Assembly: GCF_015160875.1 (NCBI RefSeq)
Contig: NZ_CP063374.1
Location: 3,781,001-3,845,000 of the forward strand
DNA from: Streptomyces chromofuscus
Lineage (GTDB): Bacteria; Actinomycetota; Actinomycetes; Streptomycetales; Streptomycetaceae
DNA length: 64,000 bases
Reading direction: 5' to 3'
Below are positions 41,000 to 50,688 of the stretch, piece after piece; positions within the stretch are counted from its first letter, which is position 1; each line of letters begins with the position of its first letter. A program made the translations under genes and the position numbers. The notes below the pieces were generated by a model. The model was given only the letters and a program-made list of their open reading frames with translations, ran no database searches and had not been told where the DNA came from.

Positions 41000-41776
41000 T
41001 CAGCCGAAACGGCCGGAGATGTAGTCCTCCGTGGCCTGGACCGACGGGTTGGAGAAGATCCGCTCCGTGTCGTCGATCTCGATCAGCTTGCCCGGCTGCC
41101 CCACGGCCGCCAGGTTGAAGAACGCCGTCCGGTCGGACACACGCGCAGCCTGCTGCATGTTGTGCGTCACGATGACGATCGTGAAGCGCTCCTTCAGCTC
41201 CCCGATCAGATCCTCGATCGCGAGCGTCGAGATCGGGTCGAGCGCGGAGCACGGCTCGTCCATCAGCAGGACGTTGGGCTCGACGGCGATCGCCCGCGCG
41301 ATGCACAGACGCTGCTGCTGACCACCCGACAGCCCCGACCCCGGCTTGTTCAGCCGGTCCTTGACCTCGTTCCAGAGGTTCGCTCCCTTGAGCGACCGCT
41401 CCACGATGTCGTCCAGCTGGGACTTCTTGTACGAGCCCAGCAGCTTCAGACCCGCCGCCACGTTGTCGTACACGGACATCGTCGGAAACGGGTTCGGCCG
41501 CTGGAACACCATGCCGACCTCACGCCGCACGGACACGGGGTCGACGCCCGCGCCGTACAGGTTCTCGTCGTCGAGCATGACCTTGCCCTCGACCCGCCCG
41601 CCGGACGTCACCTCGTGCATCCGGTTGAGCGTGCGCAGGAAGGTCGACTTGCCGCATCCCGACGGCCCGATGAAGGCCGTGACCGAACGGGGCTCGATGG
41701 TCATCGAGATGTCCTCGATGGCACGGAACGAACCGTAGTAGGCGCTGAGGCCGCTGACATCAATGCGCTTGGCCAT
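41000..41776 (-). CDS. pstB: phosphate ABC transporter ATPase PstB
   Basis: 258 residues. Walker A is GPSGCGKST at 37-45, the signature is LSGGQQQRL, and Walker B is VLLMDEPCSALDP. There is a conserved H-loop (IVIVTHNMQQA). It powers the Pst high-affinity phosphate importer on the cytoplasmic face of the membrane. Last gene of the pstSCAB operon, 46 bp after pstA. Confidence 0.97.
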   Translation of the reverse strand: MAKRIDVSGLSAYYGSFRAIEDISMTIEPRSVTAFIGPSGCGKSTFLRTLNRMHEVTSGGRVEGKVMLDDENLYGAGVDPVSVRREVGMVFQRPNPFPTMSVYDNVAAGLKLLGSYKKSQLDDIVERSLKGANLWNEVKDRLNKPGSGLSGGQQQRLCIARAIAVEPNVLLMDEPCSALDPISTLAIEDLIGELKERFTIVIVTHNMQQAARVSDRTAFFNLAAVGQPGKLIEIDDTERIFSNPSVQATEDYISGRFG

Positions 41777-41822
41777 GTGAAATCACTGCTTCTTTCGGAA
41801 AATCGGTCGCTGAGTGGCCGCG

Positions 41823-42881
41823 TCAGCGACCGGTCTTGGGGGCCTTCCAGCGGGCGATGCCGCGGGCCAGCAGGTTCAGGATCATCACGAAGGCGATCAG
41901 CGTCAGCGACGCCGCCCACGCACGGTCGTACGCAGGTTCGGCACCGGCGCTCTGGGAGTACTGCTGGTAGATGTACAGCGGCAGCGACGCCTGGGCCCCT
42001 TCAAACGGGTTGTTGTTGATGAACGGGTTGCCGAACACCAGCAGCAGCACCGGCGCCGTCTCACCCGCGATACGGGCGACGGCCAGCATGATGCCGGTGG
42101 TGATACCGCCGATCGCCGTCGGCAGGACGACCTTCAGGATCGTCCGCCACTTCGGCACGCCGAGCGCCAGGGACGCCTCACGCAGCTCGTTCGGCACGAG
42201 CTTGAGCATCTCCTCCGTCGACCGCACCACGACCGGCATCATCAGGATCGCGAGCGCGAGAGAGCCGGCGAAGCCGAACGGCTGCATCTCGAAGATCAGC
42301 ATGATGCTGAGGATGAACAGACCGGCGACGATCGACGGGATGCCCGTCATGACATCGACGAAGAAGGTCACGGCCCGGGCCAGGTTGCCCCGCCCGTACT
42401 CGACCAGGTAGATCGCGGTGAACACACCGATCGGCGCGGCGATCAGCGTGGCGAGGCCGACCTGCTCCAGGCTGCCGATGATGGCGTGGTAGATGCCGCC
42501 ACCCGGCTCCCGGTCACCGACGACGCCCATCGAGTGGGTGAGGAAGTAGCCGTTCAGGACCTTCGTGCCGCGCTCGACGGTCGCCCAGACCAGCGAGGCG
42601 AGCGGCACCACGGCGATCAGGAAGGAGACCCAGACCAGCGAGGTGGCCACCCGGTCCTTGGCCTGCCGCTTGCCCTCGACGGCCGTCGCGACGACGTACG
42701 TGCCGAGGACGTAGAGGATCGCGGCGATCAGGCCCCACTGGATCCGGCTGTGCAGTCCGGCGGCCAGGCCGATGCCGACCGCGACGGCGAGGGAGCCGGC
42801 GGCGATCGCCCACGGTGCCCACTTGGGCAGGTTGGCGCCGCGCAGGCTGCTGGGGCGCTTGTGGGTGACGACGGTGCTCAT
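41823..42881 (-). CDS. pstA: phosphate ABC transporter permease PstA
   Basis: 352 residues with about seven membrane spans. It has the permease EAA loop (LREASLALGVPKWRTILKVVLPTAIGGI) that docks on PstB. The ATG overlaps the pstC stop (ATGA), showing translational coupling. The N-terminal 100 residues include extra spans compared with E. coli PstA, as is usual in Streptomyces. Confidence 0.96.
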   Translation of the reverse strand: MSTVVTHKRPSSLRGANLPKWAPWAIAAGSLAVAVGIGLAAGLHSRIQWGLIAAILYVLGTYVVATAVEGKRQAKDRVATSLVWVSFLIAVVPLASLVWATVERGTKVLNGYFLTHSMGVVGDREPGGGIYHAIIGSLEQVGLATLIAAPIGVFTAIYLVEYGRGNLARAVTFFVDVMTGIPSIVAGLFILSIMLIFEMQPFGFAGSLALAILMMPVVVRSTEEMLKLVPNELREASLALGVPKWRTILKVVLPTAIGGITTGIMLAVARIAGETAPVLLLVFGNPFINNNPFEGAQASLPLYIYQQYSQSAGAEPAYDRAWAASLTLIAFVMILNLLARGIARWKAPKTGR

Positions 42882-43885
42882 GCGTTGGCCCCCGAGTACT
42901 CCTTGCGGCGGGCGATGATCGCGCGGGCCGCGCCGTTGACCAGCAGGGTGATGACGAACAGGACCAGACCGGAGGCGATCAGCGCGTCACGGCCGAAGGT
43001 GTCCGCCTCACCGAACTTGCTGGCGATGTTCTGGGCGAACGTACCGCCGCCTGGGTCGAGCAGGCTGGCCTGGATGTCGAAGGAGGGGGAGAGCACGGTG
43101 GCGACGGCCATCGTCTCGCCGAGCGCGCGGCCGAGGCCGAGCATCGACGCGGAGATCACGCCGGAGCGGCCGAACGGCAGCACCGCCATCCGGATGACCT
43201 CCCAGCGCGTGGCGCCGAGGGCCAGGGCCGCCTCCTCCTGGGCCTGCGGGACCTGGCGGAAGACCTCACGGCTGACGTTGGTGATGATCGGCAGGATCAT
43301 GATCGCCAGCAGGATGCCGACCGTGAGCATCGAGCGGGGCGGACCGCCCTGCCAGTCGAAGATGCCGGTCCAGCCGAAGTACGCGTCGAGCCAGCTGAAC
43401 AGGCCGTTCAGCTGCGGTACGAGGATCAGGGCGCCCCAGAGGCCGTACACGATGGACGGCACGGCGGCGAGCAGGTCGATCACATAGGCGATGGGACCGC
43501 TCAGCCGGCGCGGGGCGTAGTGGGTGAGGAACAGCGCGATGGCGACCGCGATGGGGACCGCGATGACCATGGCGACGATCGAGGACACCACGGTGCCGAA
43601 GGCCAGCACGGCGATGCCGAAGACCGGCGGCTGGGTGCCCGTGTTCCACTCGAAGGTCGTGAGGAAGTTGCCCTCGTCCTCGCTGATGGCGAGGACGGCG
43701 CGGTAGGTCAGGAAGACCGCGATCGCGGCCATGATCGTCAGCAGCAGAATGCCCGACCCGCGGGAAAGACCGAGGAAAATACGGTCACCGGGCCGGGTGG
43801 CGCCGCGGGCGGCGCGCTTGCGCTCGGCCTGCGTCGGCTGGGACATGGGTGGAGGTGCTGCAGTGTTCTTCGTCGTTATGTCCAT
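42878..43885 (-). CDS. pstC: phosphate ABC transporter permease PstC
   Basis: 335 residues from ATG 43885 (RBS GGAG seven bases upstream); the open frame extends further without homology. Six to seven spans and the EAA loop (QVPQAQEEAALALGATRWEVIRM). The N-terminal 40 residues are a basic cytoplasmic tail. It forms the membrane channel with PstA. Spacing to pstS is 110 bp, so an internal processing or attenuation site is possible. Confidence 0.96.
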   Translation of the reverse strand: MDITTKNTAAPPPMSQPTQAERKRAARGATRPGDRIFLGLSRGSGILLLTIMAAIAVFLTYRAVLAISEDEGNFLTTFEWNTGTQPPVFGIAVLAFGTVVSSIVAMVIAVPIAVAIALFLTHYAPRRLSGPIAYVIDLLAAVPSIVYGLWGALILVPQLNGLFSWLDAYFGWTGIFDWQGGPPRSMLTVGILLAIMILPIITNVSREVFRQVPQAQEEAALALGATRWEVIRMAVLPFGRSGVISASMLGLGRALGETMAVATVLSPSFDIQASLLDPGGGTFAQNIASKFGEADTFGRDALIASGLVLFVITLLVNGAARAIIARRKEYSGANA

Positions 43886-43995
43886 CAGGTTCTCCGGTCT
43901 GCGGAGCCGGACTCGACGTACGGCTCCTGGCGGCGGTGCACCGGACGGTGCGGGGCCCGGCCCCCTGTGGCGGGGGGCCGGGCCGCGCACTCAGG

Positions 43996-45120
43996 TCAGC
44001 TCAGGCCCTCGATGGTGGTGCGGACCTTGGCGATGATCTCGTCGGGGATCGGCGCGTAGCCGGCGTCGGCCAGCAGGCCCTGGCCGTCCTCGCCGGCGAC
44101 GTAGTTCAGGAACGCCTTGGTGGCGGGCAGCGTCTCGGCCTTGTTGCCCTTGTCGCAGACGATCTCGTAGGTGACCAGGGTGATCGGGTACGCGCCCTCG
44201 GCCTTGGTCTTGTAGTTGATCTCCAGGGCGAGGTCCTTGCCCTGGCCGACGACCTTGGCGTCCGCGATGGCCGCGGTGGCAGCCTCGGTGGAGGCCTTGA
44301 CCGGCTCGGCGGCTCCCGTGTCGATGGCGACGACGTTCATGCCCTCGGCGTAGGACAGCTCCATGTAGCTGATGGCGCCGGAGACCTGGGAGACCTGCTG
44401 CGCGACACCGGAGGAACCGGACGCGGACTGGCCGCCCTTGGCCTGCCAGGCCTTACCACCCTCGTACTTCCAGTTCTCGGGGGTGGTGGCGATCAGGTAC
44501 TTGGTGAAGTTGTCCGTGGTGCCGGACTCGTCCGAGCGGTGGAACGCCTGGATCTTGAGGTCGGGGAGGTCGGCCTCGGGGTTCAGCTTCTTGATCGCCG
44601 CGTCGTTCCACTTGGTGATCTTGCTGTCGAAGATCTTGGCGATCGTCGGGGCGTCCAGCACCAGGTTGTCGACACCCGGGACGTTGTAGGACAGGGCGAT
44701 CGGGCCGCCGACCATCGGGAGGTCGATGCCCTGGCCGCCCTGGCAGACTTCCTTGGACGCGGCGATCTCTTCCTCGTCCAGCGCGGAGTCGGAGCCGGCG
44801 AAGGCGACCTGGCCCTGGTTGAACGCCGTGATACCGGCGCCCGAGCCGGAGCCCTTGTAGTTGATCTGCACGCCGGAGCACTCGGCGGTGAACGCCTTGA
44901 CCCAGGCGTCGATCGCGTTCTTCTGCGCGGAGGAGCCGTCGGCCAGCAGCTGGCCCTTGGCGTCGCCGCAGTCGATGGAGCCCGTGGCGGCGGCGCTGGC
45001 GCCCGCCGAGTCACCGCCGTTGCCGGTCTCGTCGGAGCCGCACGCCGTGAGGGCCAGGGCGCCGGAGACGGCGAGAGCACCGAGGGTGAGGGCCCGCCGG
45101 TTCATGCGCTGAAGCTTCAC
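43996..45120 (-). CDS. pstS: phosphate-binding lipoprotein PstS
   Basis: 374 residues from GTG 45120 (GGAAGGAAC upstream); ATG 45105 is an alternative. The signal peptide ends in lipobox ALTACG, with Cys27 lipidated. The periplasmic-binding fold has the phosphate-contact segments GSSAQ and KGSGSGAGI, then SDESGTTDNF near residue 200. It captures phosphate outside the cell for PstCAB. A four-unit PHO box lies 112-155 bp upstream, so PhoP-dependent induction at low phosphate is expected. Confidence 0.97.
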   Translation of the reverse strand: MKLQRMNRRALTLGALAVSGALALTACGSDETGNGGDSAGASAAATGSIDCGDAKGQLLADGSSAQKNAIDAWVKAFTAECSGVQINYKGSGSGAGITAFNQGQVAFAGSDSALDEEEIAASKEVCQGGQGIDLPMVGGPIALSYNVPGVDNLVLDAPTIAKIFDSKITKWNDAAIKKLNPEADLPDLKIQAFHRSDESGTTDNFTKYLIATTPENWKYEGGKAWQAKGGQSASGSSGVAQQVSQVSGAISYMELSYAEGMNVVAIDTGAAEPVKASTEAATAAIADAKVVGQGKDLALEINYKTKAEGAYPITLVTYEIVCDKGNKAETLPATKAFLNYVAGEDGQGLLADAGYAPIPDEIIAKVRTTIEGLS

Positions 45121-45231
45121 TTTCGGGAGTTCCTTCCAGGAGCCGCCGTCCTGATCGGCGGCGTGCGAAGTCTGGTCGGCACGGACGCGTTTTCGAGCAC
45201 GCCCGTCACCGGTAAGGCCGAAATTAGGCAG

Positions 45232-45275
45232 ATCAGGTGAAGCCGCCTATGGCCGTAAGTGAACGGAGGGTGAAC
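45232..45275 (-). promoter_or_regulatory. PHO box upstream of pstS (four 11-bp direct-repeat units)
   Basis: On the minus strand four consecutive 11-mers are visible: GTTCACCCTCC, GTTCACTTACG, GCCATAGGCGG, CTTCACCTGAT. Units 1, 2 and 4 fit the Streptomyces PhoP repeat GTTCACC-N4; unit 3 is degenerate. The rest of 45276-45582 holds the upstream region of the flavoprotein gene and no further gene. Confidence 0.8.
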
Positions 45276-45582
45276 CCCTGCGGTCGGTGCGGTTAGGTCA
45301 CGGAACGCTCACGGGGAGGGCACGCAAAGGTTCCATCCGACGCCCTCACCTGCGCGTGCACCGCCGATTACCCCCGGGAATCGACTCAGGCGCGTACATA
45401 TGCAGCATCCCGCACGAAGGTACACGGTTTCCTCACCGAATCGAACATCACGGACGAGTGGCGGAGGTGACCGCGGGTTACGGACATCCCAGAAGTGGGC
45501 GGCCGAAAGCGGCCCATCGGCGGAACGCGCGCTCCCGAGAAGCCGTCTTGCCTCATGCAGGCGGCGGCAGCGGGAGGCAGGC

Positions 45583-47175
45583 ATGGAACGGCGGACGTTC
45601 ATCGGGGGCGGGGTCGTCGCGGTCGCGGGGATCGCGTCGGCGGTGGCGTGCAGCGGCGGCTCCGGCACCGCCACCGCGACCCCCACGACGGGCCGGGGCG
45701 CCACTCCCGTCACGGGCCGGGGCGACGGCCCGACCGGCACCGGCGCCCGTACGGCCACCGCCACGGCCGCCGCCGGCTGGCCGGCGCTCGCCCGTGATCT
45801 CGACGGCACCCTGGTCCGCCCCGGCGACGCCTCCTGGCCGACCGCACGGCAGCTCTACAACACCCGCTTCGACGCGCTGAAGCCCGCAGCCGTCGCCTAT
45901 GTCGCCCACCCCGACGACATCGCCACCGTCCTCGCCTACGCCCGGACCCACCACATACGCGTGGCGATCCGCAACGGCGGCCACTCCTACGCCGGCTGGT
46001 CCTCCGGCGACGGCCGCCTGATCATCGATGTCTCCCGGCTCGGCCGCGTCCGTGCGAGCGGCGGCACCGCCGTGGTCGGCGCCGGCGCCAAGCTGATCGA
46101 CGTCTACCGCGCCCTCGCCGCCAACGGCGTCACCATCCCCGCCGGTTCCTGCCCGACGGTCGGCGTCTCCGGCCTGGTGCTGGGCGGCGGACACGGCGTC
46201 GTCTCCCGGGCTTACGGCCTGACCTGCGACAGCCTCACCGGGGCGACCCTGGTGACGGCGGACGGCCGCCGGCTCACCGCCGACGCCGCGCACCACCCCG
46301 ACCTCTTCTGGGCCCTGCGCGGCGCGGGCAACGGCAATTTCGGCGTCGTCACGGAGCTGCGCTTCCGTACCCACCCGGCCCCGCAGGCGGTCTCGGCGTA
46401 CCTGACCTGGCCGTGGAGCAAGGCGGCGGCGGTCGTGCGGGCCTGGCAGGAGTGGGGCCCGGCGCAGCCCGACGAGATCTGGTCGTCCCTGCACCTGGCG
46501 AACGCGGCCGGCGGCACCCCCACCGTCTCGGTCGCCGCCTTCTCCCTGGGCACCTACGGCGAACTCCAGAACGCCGTGGACCGCCTCGCCGCCCGGGCCG
46601 ACTCCTCGGCGTCCCACGTCTCCCTGAAGCGCCGCTCGTACGAGGAGTCCATGGAGGTCTACGCCGGCTGCTCGTCCTTCGCCACCGACGCCCAGTGCCA
46701 CCTTCCCGGCACGACCCCCGGCCGCTCGTCCGAGGGCGCCCTGGGCCGCGAGACGTACGCCGCCCGCTCCGACTTCTTCGACCGCTCCCTCCCCGCGGCC
46801 GGCATCCGCGCCCTGCTGGCCCAGCCGCCGTCGGTACGCGGCGGCGCGGGCAGCATCGCCCTCACGGCCCTGGGCGGCGCGATCAACCGCGTCTCCCCCA
46901 CGGCGACGGCCTTCGTCCACCGCCGGTCGCGCATGCTGGCCCAGTACCTCGTGTCCTGGCGAGCCGGCACCTCCGGCGCGACGGCCCAGTCCTGGCTGAA
47001 CTCGGCGCACACGGCGATGCGCCCGTACGCGTCGGGAGCGGCGTACCAGAACTACACGGACCCGACGCTGCGGAACTGGCGGACGGCGTACTACGGGGAC
47101 GCGGCGCCCCGCCTGACCCGGCTGAAGCGGACCTACGACCCGGACAGGGTGTTCACGTCCCCGCAGGCCCTGTGA
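45583..47175 (+). CDS. Tat-exported FAD-linked oxidase, berberine-bridge-enzyme type
   Basis: 530 residues. The N terminus MERRTFIGGG is a twin-arginine motif, followed by a hydrophobic core and a possible lipobox (AVAC, Cys23). A Gly/Thr-rich linker precedes the FAD-binding PCMH domain (about 95-270). His134 in GGHSYAG and Cys190 in GSCPTVGVSG are the two residues that attach FAD bicovalently in berberine-bridge-like oxidases. The C terminus carries a BBE-type NYTDP motif. An extracellular oxidase of alcohols or sugars is likely. The substrate is unknown, and there is no biosynthetic cluster around it. Confidence 0.9.
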   Translation: MERRTFIGGGVVAVAGIASAVACSGGSGTATATPTTGRGATPVTGRGDGPTGTGARTATATAAAGWPALARDLDGTLVRPGDASWPTARQLYNTRFDALKPAAVAYVAHPDDIATVLAYARTHHIRVAIRNGGHSYAGWSSGDGRLIIDVSRLGRVRASGGTAVVGAGAKLIDVYRALAANGVTIPAGSCPTVGVSGLVLGGGHGVVSRAYGLTCDSLTGATLVTADGRRLTADAAHHPDLFWALRGAGNGNFGVVTELRFRTHPAPQAVSAYLTWPWSKAAAVVRAWQEWGPAQPDEIWSSLHLANAAGGTPTVSVAAFSLGTYGELQNAVDRLAARADSSASHVSLKRRSYEESMEVYAGCSSFATDAQCHLPGTTPGRSSEGALGRETYAARSDFFDRSLPAAGIRALLAQPPSVRGGAGSIALTALGGAINRVSPTATAFVHRRSRMLAQYLVSWRAGTSGATAQSWLNSAHTAMRPYASGAAYQNYTDPTLRNWRTAYYGDAAPRLTRLKRTYDPDRVFTSPQAL

Positions 47176-47437
47176 GACCCGGCCGGGCCGGCGCCCGTCA
47201 CAAGCCCTCTGCGGCCCAACCCGAGCCACGGCCCGTCCGACGGAGCCCTGGTGCCGCGGCAGGCAACGTGTGCCCGGCAAGGAGCGGCGTCCGGTGCGTG
47301 CTCCGGTGGTCCCCCCGGCCGGAGGCTGGGGAAGTGCCGGACGGAGGCCGTCGTACTGGATGTACTCGGGCTTCCGGCCGGTGCGGCGACAGGGCGTGCC
47401 GGGCGTCGGGAGGGGGTGAACGCTGCCTGTCGCGGCA

Positions 47438-48151
47438 CTAGGCCGCGAGGTCGCGCTCCTCAGCGCCGGTGGTCTCCTTGCGGGCTCCCGGGATCAGGGC
47501 GTCCCGCTCCTCGACCGCGCGCCGCCGCCGCACCAGCCGGCCGGCCCGGGGCGAGCGCTCCACGGCCTTCGTCACCGGCGTCAGCAGGGCCATGGCCAAC
47601 GGCGACAGCAGCAGCACGACGGCGGTGCCGAGCGCGAAGCCGCCGATGACGTCCGTCGGATAGTGCACGCCCATGTACACCCGGCAGAAGCCCTCGACCA
47701 GCGCCAGCCCGATGCCGACGAGCCCGAGGGTCCGATGGGCGACGAACAGCCCCACCCCGAGCGCCATCGCGATGGTCGCGTGATCGCTGACGAAGGAGAA
47801 GTCGGTCTTCCCGGTGACCAGGACCTCCAGCCCCTGGTGCTGACGGAACGGCCGGGGCCGCTCCACGAACCCCCGTATCGGCACGTTCACCAGCACCGCG
47901 ACGCCCGCGGCCAGCGGCGCCCACACGAGCGCGGCGACCGACCCTGCCGCCTCCTCGCCGGAGATGCCGCTCCGTCGGCGGACGCTCCACCAGCACCACA
48001 CCAGCAGCAGCGTCATGGCGAGCAGCAGCCCGTACTCCCCGACGAACCCGACGACGCGGTCGAACCACCGGGGCGCGTCCTTGGCCAGGCCGTTGATGTC
48101 GTAGAGCAGCTCGACGTCGGGGTTCGACCCGGATTGCGCGAGTCCAGCCAT
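47438..48151 (-). CDS. PAP2-family membrane phosphatase
   Basis: 237 residues with about five to six spans. The PAP2 active-site motifs are RGFVERPRPFR (K-x6-RP type), SDHAT (the PSGH-type motif, here SDHA) and RVYMGVHYPTDVIGG (R-x5-H-x3-D). It dephosphorylates lipid phosphates such as undecaprenyl-pyrophosphate or phosphatidic acid at the membrane's outer face. The C-terminal 45 residues are basic and cytoplasmic. Start ATG 48151. The 280 bp between it and the next gene (48152-48431) and the 262 bp downstream show no genes. Confidence 0.88.
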   Translation of the reverse strand: MAGLAQSGSNPDVELLYDINGLAKDAPRWFDRVVGFVGEYGLLLAMTLLLVWCWWSVRRRSGISGEEAAGSVAALVWAPLAAGVAVLVNVPIRGFVERPRPFRQHQGLEVLVTGKTDFSFVSDHATIAMALGVGLFVAHRTLGLVGIGLALVEGFCRVYMGVHYPTDVIGGFALGTAVVLLLSPLAMALLTPVTKAVERSPRAGRLVRRRRAVEERDALIPGARKETTGAEERDLAA

Positions 48152-48431
48152 GGTGCAGCGGCCCCTTCGTCGTCGTCTTCGGGCGCACCCGTGCGTGCGC
48201 CGCTCCGCCCACCCCCGTGGTGTGTAGATCCGCGTCGATCCCCGTGGTGGACCCGTCCCGCCGACACCCGTTGACACGTGCCTCGACCGACGTCCGCTCG
48301 GCTACGTCAACAGGAACGCACGACCTCCGTCACTGGGTTCCACATTCCACGGAATGATCACGCAGACGTTATCGAAGAGAGATACATCGCCGCAGCTCAG
48401 GGGTGTGCTTCACACTCCGTCTCAGCCCTTT

Positions 48432-49433
48432 TCAGACCGCCGAGGGGAGTGCTTTCGCGCCATCTTCGGTGACCCGGGTGGCGCCGAAGTAGTCGGGGGT
48501 GTCGATCGGGTCGAAGCGGATCACCGCACCCGGCCGCGGGGCGTCGATCATGTACCCGCCGCCGACGTAGATCCCCACGTGCCGGATGGCCCGGGAGTTG
48601 GTGAGGTCGTCCGAGAAGAACACCAGATCCCCGGGCAGCAACTCGTCCCGATCCGGGTGCGGCCCGGCGTTGTACTGGTCGTTGGCGACCCGGGGCAGGG
48701 TGATGCCCACACTCTCGTACGCCGCCTTGGTCAGACCCGAGCAGTCGAAGCGCCCGCCCTGCTCGGGCGTACCGTTGCCGCCCCACAGGTAGAGCGTGCC
48801 GAGCTTCTTCTGCGCGTAGTGAATGGCGCCGGCGGCCTGCTCGGAGGGATCGACCCGCCCGACGGGCGCGGCGAAGCTCTCCTGGAGCGTCGTGATCACC
48901 CGGACGTAGTTCTGGGTCTCCTTGTACGGCGGCACACCCCCGTACCTGATGACGGCGTACGCGCCCGCGTTGTACGCCGCGAGCATGTTCTTCGTCGCGT
49001 CCCCGGGCACGTCCTTCACGTACTTCGCGAGCGTGCAGTCGTACGACGCGGCCGACGGGATCGCGTCATTCGGGTCCCACACGTCCCGGTCCCCGTCCCC
49101 GTCCCCGTCGATGCCGTGGGTGGCCCAGGTGCCCGGGATGAACTGCGCTATCCCCTGTGCCTGCGCCGGGCTCTGCGCGGTCGGGTTGAACCCGCTCTCC
49201 TGGTACAACTGCGCGGCGAGGAGGGCGGGGTTGATGGCGGGGCACAGATTGCCCCATCGCTGTACGAGCCCTTGATAGGCGGCGGGCACGGACCCCTTGG
49301 CCAGATTCCGTCCGGCCCCGCCGACGCCGTTGACCAGATTGCCGGCCACGAGGTACACCCCGACGACGAGCAGCATCACGAACGCGACCCCGGCACCCGT
49401 CGCGGCCACCGCCACGACCCACGCCTTACGCAC
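48432..49433 (-). CDS. bifunctional peptidoglycan hydrolase: lytic transglycosylase plus NlpC/P60
   Basis: 333 residues from GTG 49433 (GAGGGG nine bases upstream); a TTG two codons earlier is possible. An N-terminal membrane anchor (about 4-32) is followed by a soluble lytic transglycosylase domain (about 55-180; catalytic Glu in LYQESGFNP, then AQGIAQFIPGTW). A NlpC/P60 endopeptidase follows (about 205-315; Cys in RFDCSGLTKAAY, His in RHVGIYVGGGYMIDAP). This domain pair is the VirB1/Orf14-type wall opener found with conjugation systems. It precedes the secretion-like cluster at 51.7-58.8 kb on the opposite strand, so a connection is plausible. Confidence 0.9.
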   Translation of the reverse strand: MRKAWVVAVAATGAGVAFVMLLVVGVYLVAGNLVNGVGGAGRNLAKGSVPAAYQGLVQRWGNLCPAINPALLAAQLYQESGFNPTAQSPAQAQGIAQFIPGTWATHGIDGDGDGDRDVWDPNDAIPSAASYDCTLAKYVKDVPGDATKNMLAAYNAGAYAVIRYGGVPPYKETQNYVRVITTLQESFAAPVGRVDPSEQAAGAIHYAQKKLGTLYLWGGNGTPEQGGRFDCSGLTKAAYESVGITLPRVANDQYNAGPHPDRDELLPGDLVFFSDDLTNSRAIRHVGIYVGGGYMIDAPRPGAVIRFDPIDTPDYFGATRVTEDGAKALPSAV

Positions 49434-49711
49434 AGTCAACCGCCCCTCGCCGCCCGGGAGTACGCCCAGGTCAGTGTAGAAGGAGGGGCGGCAAAAGAGA
49501 GGGCGGCTTCCCGGACGACTCGGCCGGACCGGTCCGGCCAGACATCAGTGACCGCTCGTCAGGCTGTCGACCCGAAAGGCCGATGCCCGCCGCGGTCCCG
49601 CAGAGGCGCAGTACTGCCTGTCAGGCAGCCGGCCCCATCGAGTGGCCGCCTGCCGGACTCTCCCGGGCCGGTCACCACTCCGAGGCCGCCATCGGGTCCC
49701 GTGACCGCTCG

Positions 49712-50644
49712 TCAGACCACCTTCGCTCCGGCGCCCAGCGGAAAGGCGACCCCCGTCAGCTCCTCCGACGCCGCCCACAGCCGGCGCGCCGTCGTCGGAT
49801 CGCTCGCCGCCGCCGAACGGCCCACCAGCGTGGGTGCGCCGCGCATCTCGCCGAGGCCGTCCGGGCCCACGTAGCTCGCGCCCGGCAGGTCCATGACCGC
49901 GGCGTACAGGGTCGGCAGGGCGCCGGCCTTGTCGTCCTGGGCGAAGAGCCTGTTACCGAGCTGCATCAGGGCGCGGGACACCGGGTTTGCCGCGTGGGTC
50001 TGCAGGTTGGTGGCCGCGTAGCCGGGGTGGGCGGCCAGGGTGCGAACCCTGGAGCCGGTTGCCGTCAGCCGGCGCTGGAGCTCCAGGGTGAACAGGAGGT
50101 TCGCCAGCTTGGACTGGGCGTAGGCGCGGACCGGCGTGTACCCCTTCGTCAGGTTCAGGTCGTCGAAGTCGATGACACCGGCGCCCCAGCGGTGGGCGCC
50201 CGACGACACGGTCACCACGCGATCGGTGACGTACGGCAGCAGCAGGTTCGTCAGGGCGAAGTGGCCGAGATGGTTCGTGCCGAACTGCATCTCGAAGCCG
50301 TCCTTGGTGCGCTGCTCGGGCAGCATCATCACGCCCGCGTTGTTGAGCAGCAGGTCCAGCGGACGGTCGCCCCACTCCCGCGCGAACTCCCGCACCGACG
50401 CGAGGTCCGCGAGGTCGAGCCGCCGGACCTCCGTACTGCCGCGCACGCTCGCCGCCGCCGCCCGCCCGCGCCCCGGATCGCGCACCGCGAGGACGACATG
50501 CGCCCCCGCACCCGCCAGCGCGTCCGTCGCCGCCAGCCCGATACCGCTGTTGGCGCCGGTGACGACCACCGTCCGACCGGTGAGGTCGGGCAGCCGACCG
50601 ACGTTCCACTTGCTCGTCCTGCGCGTGTTCTTTCCCGTAGCCAT
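49712..50644 (-). CDS. short-chain dehydrogenase/reductase
   Basis: 310 residues. The cofactor motif TGANSGIG (about 27-34), NNAG (about 104-107) and the catalytic YAQSKLANLL (Tyr/Lys) belong to the retinol-dehydrogenase/WW-oxidoreductase-like SDR branch. ATG 50644 was chosen. It is divergent from a TetR gene with direct repeats between them. The preceding 272 bp (49440-49711) contains a repeated GTGACCGCTCGTCAG (49548 and 49699) but no gene. Confidence 0.9.
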   Translation of the reverse strand: MATGKNTRRTSKWNVGRLPDLTGRTVVVTGANSGIGLAATDALAGAGAHVVLAVRDPGRGRAAAASVRGSTEVRRLDLADLASVREFAREWGDRPLDLLLNNAGVMMLPEQRTKDGFEMQFGTNHLGHFALTNLLLPYVTDRVVTVSSGAHRWGAGVIDFDDLNLTKGYTPVRAYAQSKLANLLFTLELQRRLTATGSRVRTLAAHPGYAATNLQTHAANPVSRALMQLGNRLFAQDDKAGALPTLYAAVMDLPGASYVGPDGLGEMRGAPTLVGRSAAASDPTTARRLWAASEELTGVAFPLGAGAKVV

Positions 50645-50658
50645 GGACTCAATGTAGA

Positions 50659-50688
50659 CAACGACAACAATGCTGTCAATGACAACAA
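50659..50688. promoter_or_regulatory. direct repeats between SDR and TetR genes
   Basis: CAACGACAACAA (50659-50670) and CAATGACAACAA (50677-50688), 11 of 12 identical and 18 bp apart, lie 15 bp from the SDR start. The A-rich composition stands out against GC-rich flanks. Candidate TetR binding region. Confidence 0.45.

Noticed and set aside
49548..49713. Repeated GTGACCGCTCGTCAG as an insertion-sequence border
   Set aside because: Only a 15-bp direct repeat flanking about 150 bp with no transposase frame; more likely local duplication of a gene end.
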